A model generated the notes under the pieces. It was not told where the DNA came from. It saw only the letters and a list, made by a program, of their open reading frames with translations, and did not search any database. Both the position numbers and the translations under genes were made by a program. This document shows, in pieces, positions 26,400-35,896 of a stretch of DNA of 64,000 bases (within the stretch, counting starts at the first letter, position 1; every line of letters starts with the position of its first letter). Source of the DNA: Rhodobacteraceae bacterium EL129 (GTDB lineage Bacteria; Pseudomonadota; Alphaproteobacteria; Rhodobacterales; Rhodobacteraceae); NCBI GenBank assembly GCA_900313005.1, contig ONZJ01000002.1:1876996-1940995 (forward strand), read 5' to 3'.

Positions 26400-27890
26400 T
26401 CAGCGTTTGCAGTACTTTTCTGTCCAGTCGATGAGCACCTGTCGGCCTGCCGTATAGGCCATCAATTCTTCTTTGGCCGCCAACATGCTGTTCGCGACAT
26501 ATGCTTCGTAATCTAGACAGCTTGCGACGCCCTCGTTAAACGCCTGTTCGGCTTGTTTTGCGGTCAAACCGGGGATCTTGAAACCACTGTTTTTGTCCGC
26601 CGCTTTTTGCAAATCAACTCCCAACTGAAAGGTCTCGGCCTCGCGCTTTTTGCATGATTTGCGGTGCGCCGCTTCATGAACCCGAATTGATTGGTAGCGC
26701 GCATCTGTCTGACTACATCCATCGCGCTTGAACAATTTTTTGAAATCGGGGTCGTCAGCAGGAATTTTCTTACCATCGGCATCAATCACCATTTCCATAC
26801 AGGTGCTGCTCTCGACATAGCCTGCGCCTCTGGATCTGGCATCGGTAGTATCACCAGGCTTGGGGTGAACATAAGCTTCCGTCGGCAAACCAGCCACTCG
26901 CCGATCAATTTGCTCAATCTCATGTACCGTTTGATCGTATTCTTTCAGGAGCTGTTTGCCGAAAGTAACCTGATCTGAAACCTTCTGTGTCTCATCCAGT
27001 TGATCTTGTGTCAGACATGGCCAGTTTCCATCCTCTCCGGCACTTGGTCTGACCCAATTCTCATCAGGCTTGAACCTTTCGTTCATAACCTTTGGAAATT
27101 CGTCAGATTTAGACCCGATAACATTGATGTGGTCATACCCCACTCGGCGCTTTGCACGGCCTTCCATGCTTGTTTTCAGTTGCTTTTGCAATCGAGCTCC
27201 TATGGTGTCCGAGAGCAAGCTTTTCTCAACTTCATCACATCTGCAGATTTCACGCCGGCGTTCGTAAATTTCGTCCGGCACATCGGAAAAATAAAAATCC
27301 ACACGCCCGGTTGTCGCCCAGATTATGTGACCGCGATAATCAAACTTCATGGTCATCGCAGCATAGCCGCGCTCGGCCGCATCTCCAGGCAGGCCGGAAT
27401 AGACCAGTACCATCGTGCCATACATGATTTCCCCGCCGCCATAACTGTACACTGCTGTTCCAAGATAAATCATCTCATCTTTGGCAAGGTCGGCTAGGTT
27501 CGCGTCCACAGCGTAAAATTCGTCCAGCAGGTTTTGTTCTACCTTTTCATAGGGACTGGGCATCAGGGAATCGCCAGCAGAGACGCGTTCAAGCTTCCAT
27601 TCGATCCGGCCCGCCTCTTCGTCTTGCCAGAACATATCCATCGTGCCGTCGCAGTGATCCACAATATCCACGTGGTTGGACGCTGCGTTCATCACGGTTT
27701 TGCCCATGCCAACCACGTCAAATCCACCCGGAGCGGCTTCGGCATACCAGCGCCCATCACGCAGGCCATCTGCCCCAAACGCGCATTCACAATCTTCCTT
27801 TCGGTAACATTGCTTGCCATCCTGAGCCCACACCGGAAAGGAAACCGTCAGAAAAAAACAGATAGCCATCAAGTTGCGAAACAAAATCAT
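26400..27890 (-). CDS. Secreted protein of unknown family with HEAAH zinc-site motif
   Basis: I do not recognise the family. The 496-residue product has a signal peptide (cleavage after VWAQ near residue 23) and many cysteines, including CYRKEDCECAF just after cleavage and CRCDE near 220, so it is probably periplasmic or extracellular and disulfide-bonded. Residues 405-409 read HEAAH in SIRVHEAAHRKSCKK, and Glu462 in SCLDYEAYVANS, 58 residues later, could be a third zinc ligand. A metalloprotease is possible but unproven. Codon use is more AT-rich than in the neighbours. It starts 77 bp after the end of tgt, on the same strand. Confidence 0.75.
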   Translation of the reverse strand: MILFRNLMAICFFLTVSFPVWAQDGKQCYRKEDCECAFGADGLRDGRWYAEAAPGGFDVVGMGKTVMNAASNHVDIVDHCDGTMDMFWQDEEAGRIEWKLERVSAGDSLMPSPYEKVEQNLLDEFYAVDANLADLAKDEMIYLGTAVYSYGGGEIMYGTMVLVYSGLPGDAAERGYAAMTMKFDYRGHIIWATTGRVDFYFSDVPDEIYERRREICRCDEVEKSLLSDTIGARLQKQLKTSMEGRAKRRVGYDHINVIGSKSDEFPKVMNERFKPDENWVRPSAGEDGNWPCLTQDQLDETQKVSDQVTFGKQLLKEYDQTVHEIEQIDRRVAGLPTEAYVHPKPGDTTDARSRGAGYVESSTCMEMVIDADGKKIPADDPDFKKLFKRDGCSQTDARYQSIRVHEAAHRKSCKKREAETFQLGVDLQKAADKNSGFKIPGLTAKQAEQAFNEGVASCLDYEAYVANSMLAAKEELMAYTAGRQVLIDWTEKYCKR

Positions 27891-27967
27891 CAGAAATCTC
27901 TCTGTTGTCAGAATGAGATAACTATACTCAAATCCGAACTTGCCGCAAAGTTTACGCAGAAAACCAG

Positions 27968-29101
27968 CTATATTAGATCAATGTCTCCGAGCGCCCGGCC
28001 TGCATGAAACTCTGTTTCCCATGTAGAAAACGACCCTGCAGCGATCGCTGCACGCATACCCTCCATAATCTCCTGAAAATAATGCAGATTATGCCAAGTC
28101 AGCAGCATGCCACTGATCATCTCGTGACTGCGGAACACATGGTGCAAGTAGGCGCGACTGTAGCTGGAGCAGGCGGGGCATGTGCAGGCCTCGTCCAAGG
28201 GCCGCGGGTCATCCGCGTGGCGTGCGTTCTTGATGTTGACCACCCCACGCCGGGTGAACGCCTGCCCCGTGCGGCCCGAGCGGGACGGCAGCACGCAATC
28301 CATCATGTCCACGCCACGTTTCACAGCGCCCACGATGTCATCGGGTTTGCCCACGCCCATCAGATAACGGGGCTTATCCTCGGGCAGGTAATCGGCGGCA
28401 TAATCGAGGCATTCAAACATAGCCTCCTGCCCCTCTCCTACGGCCAGGCCGCCGATGGCATATCCATCAAAGCCTATACCCCTCAATGCCTTGGCACTTT
28501 CTTCACGCAGGTCCGGCTCAAGCCCGCCCTGCATAATCCCGAACAGAGCATGTCCAGGTCTGTCGCCAAAGGCATCCCGTGACCGCTGCGCCCAACGCAT
28601 GCTCAGCCGCATGGAGGTCTCAATCGCCTTGCGATCCGCAGGCAGCGCCGGGCATTCGTCAAAGCACATCACGATGTCCGAGCCCAGCAACCGCTGAATT
28701 TCCATAGACCGTTCCGGTGTCAGCTCGTGCTTGGAGCCATCGATATGACTTTTGAATGTAACACCCTTCTCGGTCAGCTTGCGCAGATCAGCGAGGCTCA
28801 TCACCTGAAACCCGCCGCTGTCTGTCAAAATAGGTCGGTCCCAGTTCATGAACTTATGCAAGCCACCCAAACGATCCACCCGTTCCGCCCCAGGCCGCAA
28901 CATCAAGTGATAGGTATTGCCCAGCAGGATATCGGCGCCCGTTGCGCGTACGCTCTCAGGCAGCATCGCCTTGACGGTCGCCGCTGTGCCCACAGGCATA
29001 AAGGCTGGCGTTTGAATGTCGCCGCGCGGGGTATGGATCACCCCGACCCGCGCCTGCCCGTCTTGCGCTGCCTTTTCAAAGCTGAAATTCAATGCACCCA
29101 T
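27968..29101 (-). CDS. tgt: Queuine tRNA-ribosyltransferase
   Basis: TGT exchanges guanine-34 for preQ1 in tRNAs with GUN anticodons, the first tRNA-level step of queuosine formation. The 377-residue TIM-barrel enzyme has the catalytic Asp in [13 protein letters not shown] and the second Asp in [18 protein letters not shown]. The zinc site is formed by [16 protein letters not shown] with its three Cys and His. Length and motifs are standard. tRNA-Asp (GTC), one of its substrates, is also encoded in this window. The gene is divergent from the SPFH gene. Confidence 0.97.
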   Translation of the reverse strand: MGALNFSFEKAAQDGQARVGVIHTPRGDIQTPAFMPVGTAATVKAMLPESVRATGADILLGNTYHLMLRPGAERVDRLGGLHKFMNWDRPILTDSGGFQVMSLADLRKLTEKGVTFKSHIDGSKHELTPERSMEIQRLLGSDIVMCFDECPALPADRKAIETSMRLSMRWAQRSRDAFGDRPGHALFGIMQGGLEPDLREESAKALRGIGFDGYAIGGLAVGEGQEAMFECLDYAADYLPEDKPRYLMGVGKPDDIVGAVKRGVDMMDCVLPSRSGRTGQAFTRRGVVNIKNARHADDPRPLDEACTCPACSSYSRAYLHHVFRSHEMISGMLLTWHNLHYFQEIMEGMRAAIAAGSFSTWETEFHAGRALGDIDLI

Positions 29102-29211
29102 GCCCCGGTTTGCCCTTTTGCCTCTCTCTAAAGAGGTTTACGCTCTCTTGCAAAACCAATACCCAACACCCACATGTATACCATTGCATACATTTTTCGA
29201 AGGGACATCCC

Positions 29212-30102
29212 ATGACCGAAGAGATGCTATTAGATTTGCTGTCCTCCAACCTGATTTGGTTGATGCTGGCTGCGTTGTTCATCATCATTGTATTCAAGGC
29301 CGTCAAGATTGTACCGCAGTCCGAACAACACGTGGTGGAACGCTTTGGCAAGCTCCGCAAAGTCATGGGCCCGGGCATCAACATGATTGTCCCGTTCTTT
29401 GATGTGGTGCGGCACAAAATCTCTATTCTGGAACGCCAGTTGCCCAACGCCAGTCAGGACGCCATCACCAAAGATAACGTGCTGGTGCAGGTCGAAACTT
29501 CTGTGTTCTACCGCATCACCGAACCGGAAAGGACCGTTTACCGTATCCGCGATGTGGATGCCGCCATTGCAACCACCATTGCGGGCATCGTTCGCGCCGA
29601 GATCGGCAAAATGGATCTGGACGAAGTGCAGTCAAACCGCGCGCAGCTGATTACAACGATGAAACTGCTGGTCGAGGATGCGATTGAAAACTGGGGCATC
29701 GAAGTGACCCGGGCCGAAATTCTGGATGTGAACCTGGATCAGGCCACGCGGGACGCCATGCTGCAACAGCTGAACGCCGAACGCGCCCGCCGCGCCCAGG
29801 TGACCGAGGCCGAGGGCACCAAACGCGCCGTTGAGCTGAACGCCGAGGCCGAGCTATATGCCGCCGAAAAAGCCGCCGAAGCCCGCCGTATTTCCGCCGA
29901 TGCCGAAGCCTATGCCACCGGTGTCGTGGCCAAGGCCATCGCCGAGAACGGGCTGGAGGCCGCGCAGTACCAGGTGGCCTTGAAGCAGGTGGAATCACTG
30001 AATGCCCTGGGCAACAGCCCGTCGTCTTCAACCATCGTGGTGCCTGCCAATGCACTGGAAGCCTTTGGCAATGCCTTCAACATGCTGAAAGGGAGATCAT
30101 AA
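29212..30102 (+). CDS. SPFH/Band 7 (stomatin-like) membrane protein
   Basis: The ATG at 29212 is preceded by AAGGGA and gives 296 residues; longer frames would overlap the divergent tgt. An N-terminal membrane helix (about 12-32) precedes the SPFH domain (EQHVVERFGKLRKVMGPGIN onward, to about 200). An Ala/Glu-rich coiled coil (about 190-260) follows, ending in a Gly/Ser/Val tail. Members assemble into rings in detergent-resistant membrane domains and often regulate membrane proteases. The stop codon shares its last base with the start of the NfeD gene, the classic SPFH-NfeD pair. Confidence 0.93.
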   Translation: MTEEMLLDLLSSNLIWLMLAALFIIIVFKAVKIVPQSEQHVVERFGKLRKVMGPGINMIVPFFDVVRHKISILERQLPNASQDAITKDNVLVQVETSVFYRITEPERTVYRIRDVDAAIATTIAGIVRAEIGKMDLDEVQSNRAQLITTMKLLVEDAIENWGIEVTRAEILDVNLDQATRDAMLQQLNAERARRAQVTEAEGTKRAVELNAEAELYAAEKAAEARRISADAEAYATGVVAKAIAENGLEAAQYQVALKQVESLNALGNSPSSSTIVVPANALEAFGNAFNMLKGRS

Positions 30103-30386
30103 TGGAGACCATCCCGCTCTTGCTTTGGCAGCTGTGGTGGGTCTGGCTGGCCGCCGCCATCGGACTTGCGATCTTTGAAATGGTCGTGCCCGGCTTCATC
30201 TTCCTTGGCTTTGCCATCGGAGCGGCGGTTGTGGCCCTTCTGGTGCTCTTGCCGCTGAACCTGGGGTTGCCAACGCTTCTGGCGATCTTTGGGGTTTTGT
30301 CCCTGATCGCCTGGATCGGGTTGCGCCGCGTCTTCCGGTCCGCCGATGATCAGACACGGATCATTCACGAGGACATCAACAAGTAG
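30102..30386 (+). CDS. NfeD-family membrane protein
   Basis: This is a short NfeD of 94 residues with two or three membrane helices (LLLWQLWWVWLAAAIGLAIF, VVALLVLLPLNLGLPTLL) and a short C-terminal tail. It lacks the C-terminal OB-fold and the ClpP-like protease domain found in longer versions. Translation starts within the stop codon of the SPFH gene (TAATG), so the two products are made together and probably form one membrane complex. Confidence 0.88.
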   Translation: METIPLLLWQLWWVWLAAAIGLAIFEMVVPGFIFLGFAIGAAVVALLVLLPLNLGLPTLLAIFGVLSLIAWIGLRRVFRSADDQTRIIHEDINK

Positions 30387-30456
30387 ATTCGATGGCGTAG
30401 TGAATGTCTGGAGTGCGGGACGAAGCTTCCATTTGGCCTGATCAGACGAACGTCCG

Positions 30457-31329
30457 CTATTGCGCAGATCCGCGCTTCTCCTGCCGGTAGTCTTTTGCTG
30501 CGTGCCAGAAGACCGCACACATGATCACTAGCCCACCAAGCACTGCCACCATGGGCGGAAACTCTCTCAAGATCACCCATGCCAACAGCGTGGCGCAGGG
30601 TATCTCGACCGTTCCCAGAAGAGCTGATTGTGCAGACGGAATGAGCCGCGTCCCTTCTGTCCAAAGTATTACTGCTGAGGCAAAGGTCACTCCGAACAGG
30701 ATTAGCAACGCCGCATCTTGCGCTGAGACATCAAAAGGCGTCCCGATCAGCGCACCGACAACGAAGAGTTGCAACGCCGAAGCTCCGCCTGCCCAGACGA
30801 CCGACACATCTGCAAATTTGCGAATGAGAACGATGTAGGCGGCATTACCCAAAGTCATCGCGACAGCCAGAAGGTCGCCGGTCAACTTTCCGGCTCCCAG
30901 CCCACCGGACACGATGATCGCGACACCGAGTAATGAAAGGGCACCTGCAACCAAGGTACGGGGCTGAGCGACTTCACGCATTGCCAGCCAAGCCAAACCA
31001 GCTGCAAAAAAAGGGGCCGTGGCATAGATCACGGCAACATTCGCCACGTATGTCAGTTTGAACGCATAGATAAACGCGATACTCGCAGCGCTACCGACGC
31101 TAGCCAGCGCCCAACCTCGCGGGCCCAATCGAAACGCGCGATTTCGCGGCGTATCGCCCCTGCGGTATTCAACATAAGCAATGACGGCCAGTCCGCCAAT
31201 CAATCCGCGCCAGCACGCTATGGTCCAACCATCCGCCGCGATCATCTTTGTTAGGACGCCAGAGACACTAAACACGACGGCCGAAAGCGCCACGAGAACG
31301 ATCCCTGTCATACGCTGTGAATACCGCAC
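30457..31329 (-). CDS. EamA/DMT-family transporter
   Basis: The 290-residue integral membrane protein has about ten hydrophobic helices in two EamA repeats (first repeat AVVFSVSGVLTKMIAADGWT, second after residue 150). DMT transporters move amino acids, nucleobases or drugs; no substrate can be chosen. A GTG start at 31329 has GGAAG eight bases upstream and is preferred over the ATG six codons later, which has no ribosome site. Confidence 0.9.
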   Translation of the reverse strand: MRYSQRMTGIVLVALSAVVFSVSGVLTKMIAADGWTIACWRGLIGGLAVIAYVEYRRGDTPRNRAFRLGPRGWALASVGSAASIAFIYAFKLTYVANVAVIYATAPFFAAGLAWLAMREVAQPRTLVAGALSLLGVAIIVSGGLGAGKLTGDLLAVAMTLGNAAYIVLIRKFADVSVVWAGGASALQLFVVGALIGTPFDVSAQDAALLILFGVTFASAVILWTEGTRLIPSAQSALLGTVEIPCATLLAWVILREFPPMVAVLGGLVIMCAVFWHAAKDYRQEKRGSAQ

Positions 31330-31536
31330 TCACTCAACTTCCGACTATTGTCGTTGGCTTATACCAAGACCCTGCTGCCAACTAGATGTCAGCAGACTTT
31401 CATTGGATCATTCCAAGAGCGGCCTTTCAGCGTATCCGCAACATTCGGCACTTTGGGCTCAACACTGCCAACCGCCGAGGTATCCCGAATACGCCAAGGC
31501 GCACCCCCGTGTTCCACCCATGCGATGCTCAGAAAA

Positions 31537-31713
31537 TCACTTCCCGTCGCGCGCGGCTTTTTCTTCCTTGGTCAGTTTGGCGTTCCAGACGTTTTTACTC
31601 AGCCCCAATTCGGGCTTGGGTGGTTTGGTTTTACCAACTTTCACTTCGCCGCCCTTTTTCAGAAATTCCTGAATGAGGGCATCGTCGGTGGTTTCTTTGG
31701 GAACATGTTTCAT
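31537..31713 (-). CDS. Small conserved hypothetical protein, 58 residues
   Basis: From the ATG at 31713, preceded by GGAGAG, the product is a basic, hydrophilic protein rich in Lys and Glu with a KKGGEVKVGKTKPPKPELGL segment and no membrane or signal sequence. I recall comparable small Lys-rich proteins in Roseobacter genomes but know no function. It is divergent from the SET-domain gene with about 80 bp between their starts. An upstream in-frame start at 31749 is less likely. Confidence 0.65.
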   Translation of the reverse strand: MKHVPKETTDDALIQEFLKKGGEVKVGKTKPPKPELGLSKNVWNAKLTKEEKAARDGK

Positions 31714-31793
31714 ACTCTCCAGCCTAGGCGCATGACCGGACGCAGGCAACCCGCGCTTTGCACAAACATCAGATTTCAGATAGCAATCCGCCC

Positions 31794-32318
31794 ATGACCC
31801 AACCCAACGGATTTTGCGTGCCCTACAGCGTTAGGGACACACCGGACAAAGGCCGGGGCGTCTTTGCCGAAAGCGACATCGCCAAGGGCACCATTGTGTG
31901 GCGTCATATCCCTGGGCAATTCGGCGTCTATGACGAAGCGGCTTTCAAGAACTTGCTGAACGGCATGACAGAGACGCAGGTGGTGTACGAGCTGACACAT
32001 GTCTTCGGGCTTGCGGATTGGCCTCATGTGGTGATCCGAGTTCAGGATGACGGCGCGTTGATGAACCACGACGCACGGCCAACCCTGATCACCAACATGC
32101 ACCTGCTGGGGCCACCTCCTCCCGATATGGCAACTGGCGCAAAGGCCGCGGTGGAGCACATCTCCGAGGCGCTGTTGGGCGATCGTTATGCATTGATCGC
32201 CACCCGCGACATTGCGGCGGGAGAAGAGTTCACCAATGATTACGAAGCCGAGGTCTACGACCCGCCATTCTTTGCCGCCCTTTGGGACCAATATGGGCCA
32301 GAAGAAGATTACCTCTAG
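31794..32318 (+). CDS. SET-domain protein
   Basis: This 174-residue single-domain SET protein starts at ATG 31794. Recognisable SET elements are the N-terminal KGRGVFAESDIAKGTIVWRH, the cofactor-site residues in ALMNHDARPTLITNMH (N-H pair), and the C-terminal AGEEFTNDYE with the catalytic Tyr. SET proteins methylate lysines with S-adenosylmethionine; bacterial targets are mostly unknown. There is no post-SET zinc site. The ribosome site is weak. Confidence 0.82.
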   Translation: MTQPNGFCVPYSVRDTPDKGRGVFAESDIAKGTIVWRHIPGQFGVYDEAAFKNLLNGMTETQVVYELTHVFGLADWPHVVIRVQDDGALMNHDARPTLITNMHLLGPPPPDMATGAKAAVEHISEALLGDRYALIATRDIAAGEEFTNDYEAEVYDPPFFAALWDQYGPEEDYL

Positions 32319-32420
32319 GCTTTTCGCATCGGCCACCCCTTGCTGTCGCCTTGCATCCCCTTGCTGATTTTCGGATGATGGGCGTCACCGCGCGTTTTCC
32401 ATTCAACAGGATCCAATTCC

Positions 32421-33824
32421 ATGACCGATGACACCTCCGCCAAAGACCTGCAACTGGGATGGGAGGAATGGATCGGCCTGCCTGACCTGGGCGTGCCTGC
32501 GCTGCGGGCAAAAGTTGATACAGGTGCGCGGACCTCTGCTCTGCATGCCTTTGATATCGAAACCTTCGGCTCGGTCAAAAATCCCAAGGTACGCTTTACC
32601 GTGCACCCGATCCCCAACCGCGATGATCTGGTGATCCCCTGCTCGGCTGCAATCGTGGATCGCCGCGAAGTGGCCTCGTCCAATGGCGAAAAAGAACTGC
32701 GCTATGTGATTGAAAGCACGCTTGAGGTCGCAGGTCAAAGCTGGCCGATTGAGATCACGCTTACAAACCGGTCCGGCATGACCAGCCGCATGTTGCTGGG
32801 GCGGCAGGCGCTAAAGGATAACATCTCGATCAATGCCACCGAGCGGTTTCAGCAGCCTGAGCTGAACTATGACGTCTATCACACTTCAAAAATGCGTGCG
32901 GCCCAACCCAACAGGGCGTTGCGCATCGCGGTGCTCAGCCGCGAAAACAACTACTCCACCCGCCGACTGGTCGAGGAAGGCGAGGCGCGCGGCCACACCG
33001 TCGAGGTGATCAACACCACGCGGTGCTACATGACCATCAACGCCATGGCCCCCGAAGTGCATTACGACGGCAAACGCCTGCCTCGGTTTGACGCGGTGAT
33101 CCCGCGCATTGGCGCCTCGATCACGCCCTATGGCACAGCAATCATCCGCCAGTTTGAAACCATCGGCACCTATTGTGTGAACCCGTCCTCGGGTATCACC
33201 GCCAGCCGCGACAAGCTTTATGCCCATCAGCTGATGGCGCGCGCCAAGATCGGCATGCCCAACACCGCCTTTGCCGCCTCGCCCATGGACACAGGCAACC
33301 TGATTGGTCTCGTGGGCACAGCGCCACTTATCGTGAAACTGCTGGAATCGACCCAAGGCAAGGGTGTGGTTCTGGCCGAAACCAAGAAAGCGGCCGAATC
33401 TGTGATTGATGCCTTCCGAGGTCTCAAGGCGAACTTCCTCGTGCAGGACTTCGTCAAAGAGGCCGCAGGCGTCGACATCCGCTGTCTGGTTGTGGGCGGC
33501 AAGGTTGTGGCCTCCATGAAACGCACTGGGGCCGAGGGCGATTTTCGCTCCAACCTGCACCGGGGCGGATCGGCAAAATCCGTACGCATCAACAAGGTTG
33601 AGCGCGACACGGCGGTGAAAGCAGCCAAGGTCTTTGGGTTGAACCTCGCAGGTGTTGATCTGCTGCGCTCTGATGCCGGGCCAAAGGTGCTTGAGGTGAA
33701 TTCCTCGCCGGGTCTGGAAGGGATAGAGACGTCAACGGGCAAAAACATTGCCGGGCTGCTGTATGATCAGATCGAAAGCAAAGTGCGTCCCGCGCCAATC
33801 CGGCGACGGAGAACGAAAGAGTAG
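32421..33824 (+). CDS. rimK: Fusion of a RimK-associated protease-like domain with a RimK-type ATP-grasp ligase
   Basis: The 467-residue protein joins two domains that are separate genes in many bacteria. Residues 1-150 resemble the retropepsin-like RimB/DUF zinc-protease family ([16 protein letters not shown], with Asp33-Thr-Gly; LLGRQALKD). From about residue 165 comes RimK, the ATP-grasp ligase that adds glutamates to the C-terminus of ribosomal protein S6 or makes poly-glutamate. Its hallmarks are [34 protein letters not shown] and [15 protein letters not shown]. The fusion physically couples a possible glutamate-tail protease to the ligase that makes it. Confidence 0.92.
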   Translation: MTDDTSAKDLQLGWEEWIGLPDLGVPALRAKVDTGARTSALHAFDIETFGSVKNPKVRFTVHPIPNRDDLVIPCSAAIVDRREVASSNGEKELRYVIESTLEVAGQSWPIEITLTNRSGMTSRMLLGRQALKDNISINATERFQQPELNYDVYHTSKMRAAQPNRALRIAVLSRENNYSTRRLVEEGEARGHTVEVINTTRCYMTINAMAPEVHYDGKRLPRFDAVIPRIGASITPYGTAIIRQFETIGTYCVNPSSGITASRDKLYAHQLMARAKIGMPNTAFAASPMDTGNLIGLVGTAPLIVKLLESTQGKGVVLAETKKAAESVIDAFRGLKANFLVQDFVKEAAGVDIRCLVVGGKVVASMKRTGAEGDFRSNLHRGGSAKSVRINKVERDTAVKAAKVFGLNLAGVDLLRSDAGPKVLEVNSSPGLEGIETSTGKNIAGLLYDQIESKVRPAPIRRRRTKE

Positions 33825-34013
33825 CACCACGGTGTCAGGCCCGGTCTGGCGATCCTGACGTCTGTTTCAAAACGCTTTATGTCAGCCAAATACATCCAAC
33901 GGAACGAAGGTTGTGCCAGCAGTGGAAATATCGCCAGGTCAAGAGGGGGCCTGACGATGCCGGGTGCTTCGCGCTGTTAACCGGCTGGAGACTGAAAACA
34001 AACACCTCGCCAA

Positions 34014-34042
34014 TTGACCCTACTGGGTATTCTGCCTAATCT
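34014..34042 (+). promoter_or_regulatory. Sigma-70-type promoter of the leader peptide/ABC-F transcript
   Basis: TTGACC, a 17-bp spacer and TAATCT form a near-consensus housekeeping promoter. Transcription would begin near 34049, leaving about 27 nt of leader before the 22-codon frame at 34076. The preceding 33825-34013 stretch has no gene. Confidence 0.7.
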
Positions 34043-34068
34043 CACGCCACCCACATCACAAAAGGAGG

Positions 34069-34227
34069 GGGTCACATGCACTATATCACGCGTCTCATCG
34101 ACCAACCCTTTGGCGATGTGCAGGCCCTGCAAATCCGTTTGTAGGGCTGATCAAAGGACATTCCCGTCACAGCTGATCTGCCCAGACCGCAGCCCCAATG
34201 CTGCATTCCTTAAGATAGATGTGACCC
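34069..34227 (+). other. Long-range complementarity between leader and ABC-F initiation regions
   Basis: GGGTCACAT at 34069-34077, covering the end of the leader's ribosome site and its start codon, is the exact reverse complement of ATGTGACCC at 34219-34227, three bases before the ABC-F ATG. In the mRNA the two initiation regions could pair over 9 bp, closing a loop containing the leader frame. Confidence 0.5.
34076..34144 (+). CDS. 22-codon leader peptide upstream of the ABC-F gene
   Basis: The frame encodes MHYITRLIDQPFGDVQALQI plus Arg-Leu and ends at TAG 34144, leaving 86 nt before the ABC-F start. It has one of the strongest ribosome sites in the window (AAAGGAGGGGG four bases from ATG), and a good promoter sits just upstream. 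The peptide is too short for a folded enzyme. The ABC-F gene itself has no clear Shine-Dalgarno sequence, so ribosome behaviour on this leader may set ABC-F expression, as is known for leader-controlled antibiotic-resistance ABC-F genes in Firmicutes. It could also be an independent microprotein. Confidence 0.6.
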   Translation: MHYITRLIDQPFGDVQALQIRL

Positions 34228-34230
34228 AAA

Positions 34231-35745
34231 ATGACCCTGATCAACCTGCGCAATCTTGGCGTAACCCTCGGCACCCCGCTATTTGAAAACCTCAACCTGA
34301 CCATCGACAAAGGTGACCGGATTGGCCTTGTCGCCTCAAATGGGCGGGGTAAATCCACGCTTCTGGCCGCCATGGCCGGGGCGCATGACACCACCACCGG
34401 CGAAATCACCACCGCCCGTGGTCTGCGTATCAGCTATGTCCCGCAACATGTGCCCGAAGACCTGATGCCGCTCAGCCTTTACGGCGCCGTCCTGGGCGCG
34501 CTGGACGCGGAAACGGCTGAAATGGAAAGCTGGCGGGTCGATATCGTGCTCGAAGACCTCCAGGTGCCCACTGACTATTGGCAACGCCCCCTCACGGATC
34601 TCTCGGGCGGCTGGCAACGTGTCACCCTTCTGGCCCACGCCTGGGTGTCCGAACCTGATGTTCTACTGCTGGACGAGCCGACCAACCACCTCGATTTGCA
34701 CCGTATCGGTATCCTGCAACACTGGATCACCACGGTGGCCCGCAGCACGCCCATGATGATCATCAGCCACGACCGCGCCTTCTTGGATGAGATTACCAAC
34801 CGCACCCTCTTCCTGCGGGCCGAGAAAAGCCAGATCTTCCCCCTGCCCTACACACCCGCCCGCGATGCACTGGATGAATTGGACATCGCCGCCGCGCGCC
34901 AGTTTGAAAACGAGGTGTCCAAGGCGAACCAGCTGCGCCGTCAAGCCGCCAAGCTGAAAAACATCGGCATCAATTCCGGCTCGGACCTGCTGCTCAAGAA
35001 GAACAAGCAACTCAAAGACCGCGCCGAAGCGATGATTCAGGCCGCACGCCCCGCCCATCAGGACAAATCCGCGGGCCAGATCAAGCTGACCAACTCTGGC
35101 GCCCATGCCAAAGCGCTGGTCAGCTTCGACGCCACCGCCATTCATGTGCCGGGCGGCGATATGCTTTATTCCATGCAGCCCTCGTGGATCAGCCCGGGCG
35201 ACCGCGTTGTCGTGTTGGGGGGCAATGGCACGGGGAAAACGCAGCTGCTGACCCGAGTGATGCAGGCCTTGCACGCCGATCATCCCACCATTCGTGTCGC
35301 TCCTTCGGCGGTCACGGGTGTGTCGGATCAAGCACTCAGTCAGCTTGATGGCTACAAGACGCCACTGGATGCGGTCACATCGGTGTCAGATATCGGCGAT
35401 CAGAATGCTCATGCGCAACTGGCCAGCGCTGGCATTCTCTTTGGCATGCAAGACAAATCGATTTCGGCCCTCTCCGGGGGGCAGCGCTCGCGTCTCGCAA
35501 TGCTGCTTTTGCGTCTCGCGCATCCGAATTTCTACATCCTGGACGAGCCGACCAACCATCTTGACATCGAAGGTCAGGAGGCACTCGAGCACGAACTTCT
35601 GACCCATGACACCACCGCCCTACTGGTCAGCCACGACCGGACATTTGTGCGCAATGTTGGAACTCGGTTTTGGCAAATCGTCCGCAAACGGCTGGTCGAG
35701 GTCGACAGCCCCGAACCGTTCTTTGCGGAGCAGATGGAGGGATGA
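34231..35745 (+). CDS. ABC-F family ATPase
   Basis: This 504-residue protein contains two ABC cassettes and no membrane domain, the ABC-F arrangement. Cassette 1 has Walker A ASNGRGKSTLLAAMAG, signature LSGGWQR and Walker B VLLLDEPTNHLDL. A linker (about 215-295) rich in Lys and Arg follows (VSKANQLRRQAAKLKNIG). Cassette 2 has Walker A GGNGTGKTQLL, signature LSGGQRSRL and Walker B YILDEPTNHLD. ABC-F proteins bind the ribosomal E site and either relieve stalling or displace antibiotics; which applies here is unknown. No Shine-Dalgarno sequence is obvious before the ATG, and a leader peptide precedes it. Confidence 0.93.
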   Translation: MTLINLRNLGVTLGTPLFENLNLTIDKGDRIGLVASNGRGKSTLLAAMAGAHDTTTGEITTARGLRISYVPQHVPEDLMPLSLYGAVLGALDAETAEMESWRVDIVLEDLQVPTDYWQRPLTDLSGGWQRVTLLAHAWVSEPDVLLLDEPTNHLDLHRIGILQHWITTVARSTPMMIISHDRAFLDEITNRTLFLRAEKSQIFPLPYTPARDALDELDIAAARQFENEVSKANQLRRQAAKLKNIGINSGSDLLLKKNKQLKDRAEAMIQAARPAHQDKSAGQIKLTNSGAHAKALVSFDATAIHVPGGDMLYSMQPSWISPGDRVVVLGGNGTGKTQLLTRVMQALHADHPTIRVAPSAVTGVSDQALSQLDGYKTPLDAVTSVSDIGDQNAHAQLASAGILFGMQDKSISALSGGQRSRLAMLLLRLAHPNFYILDEPTNHLDIEGQEALEHELLTHDTTALLVSHDRTFVRNVGTRFWQIVRKRLVEVDSPEPFFAEQMEG

Positions 35746-35896
35746 TCCCTAAAATCTTCGGGTTTTCGGTAAGACTCTGGTAACCATTGGCATTTCTCGG
35801 GGCGAAATTGGCAGTCTGCCAAGTCTTTGCCCCTCTGGACGAAGGCTTCAGCAATCCCTATATGTTCACTCAGGTATACCGCTTAGGACGCAACGC

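Noticed and set aside
34014..34286. 90-codon frame overlapping the leader peptide and ABC-F start
   Set aside because: It uses a different frame from both, begins inside the promoter -35 box and lacks a ribosome site.
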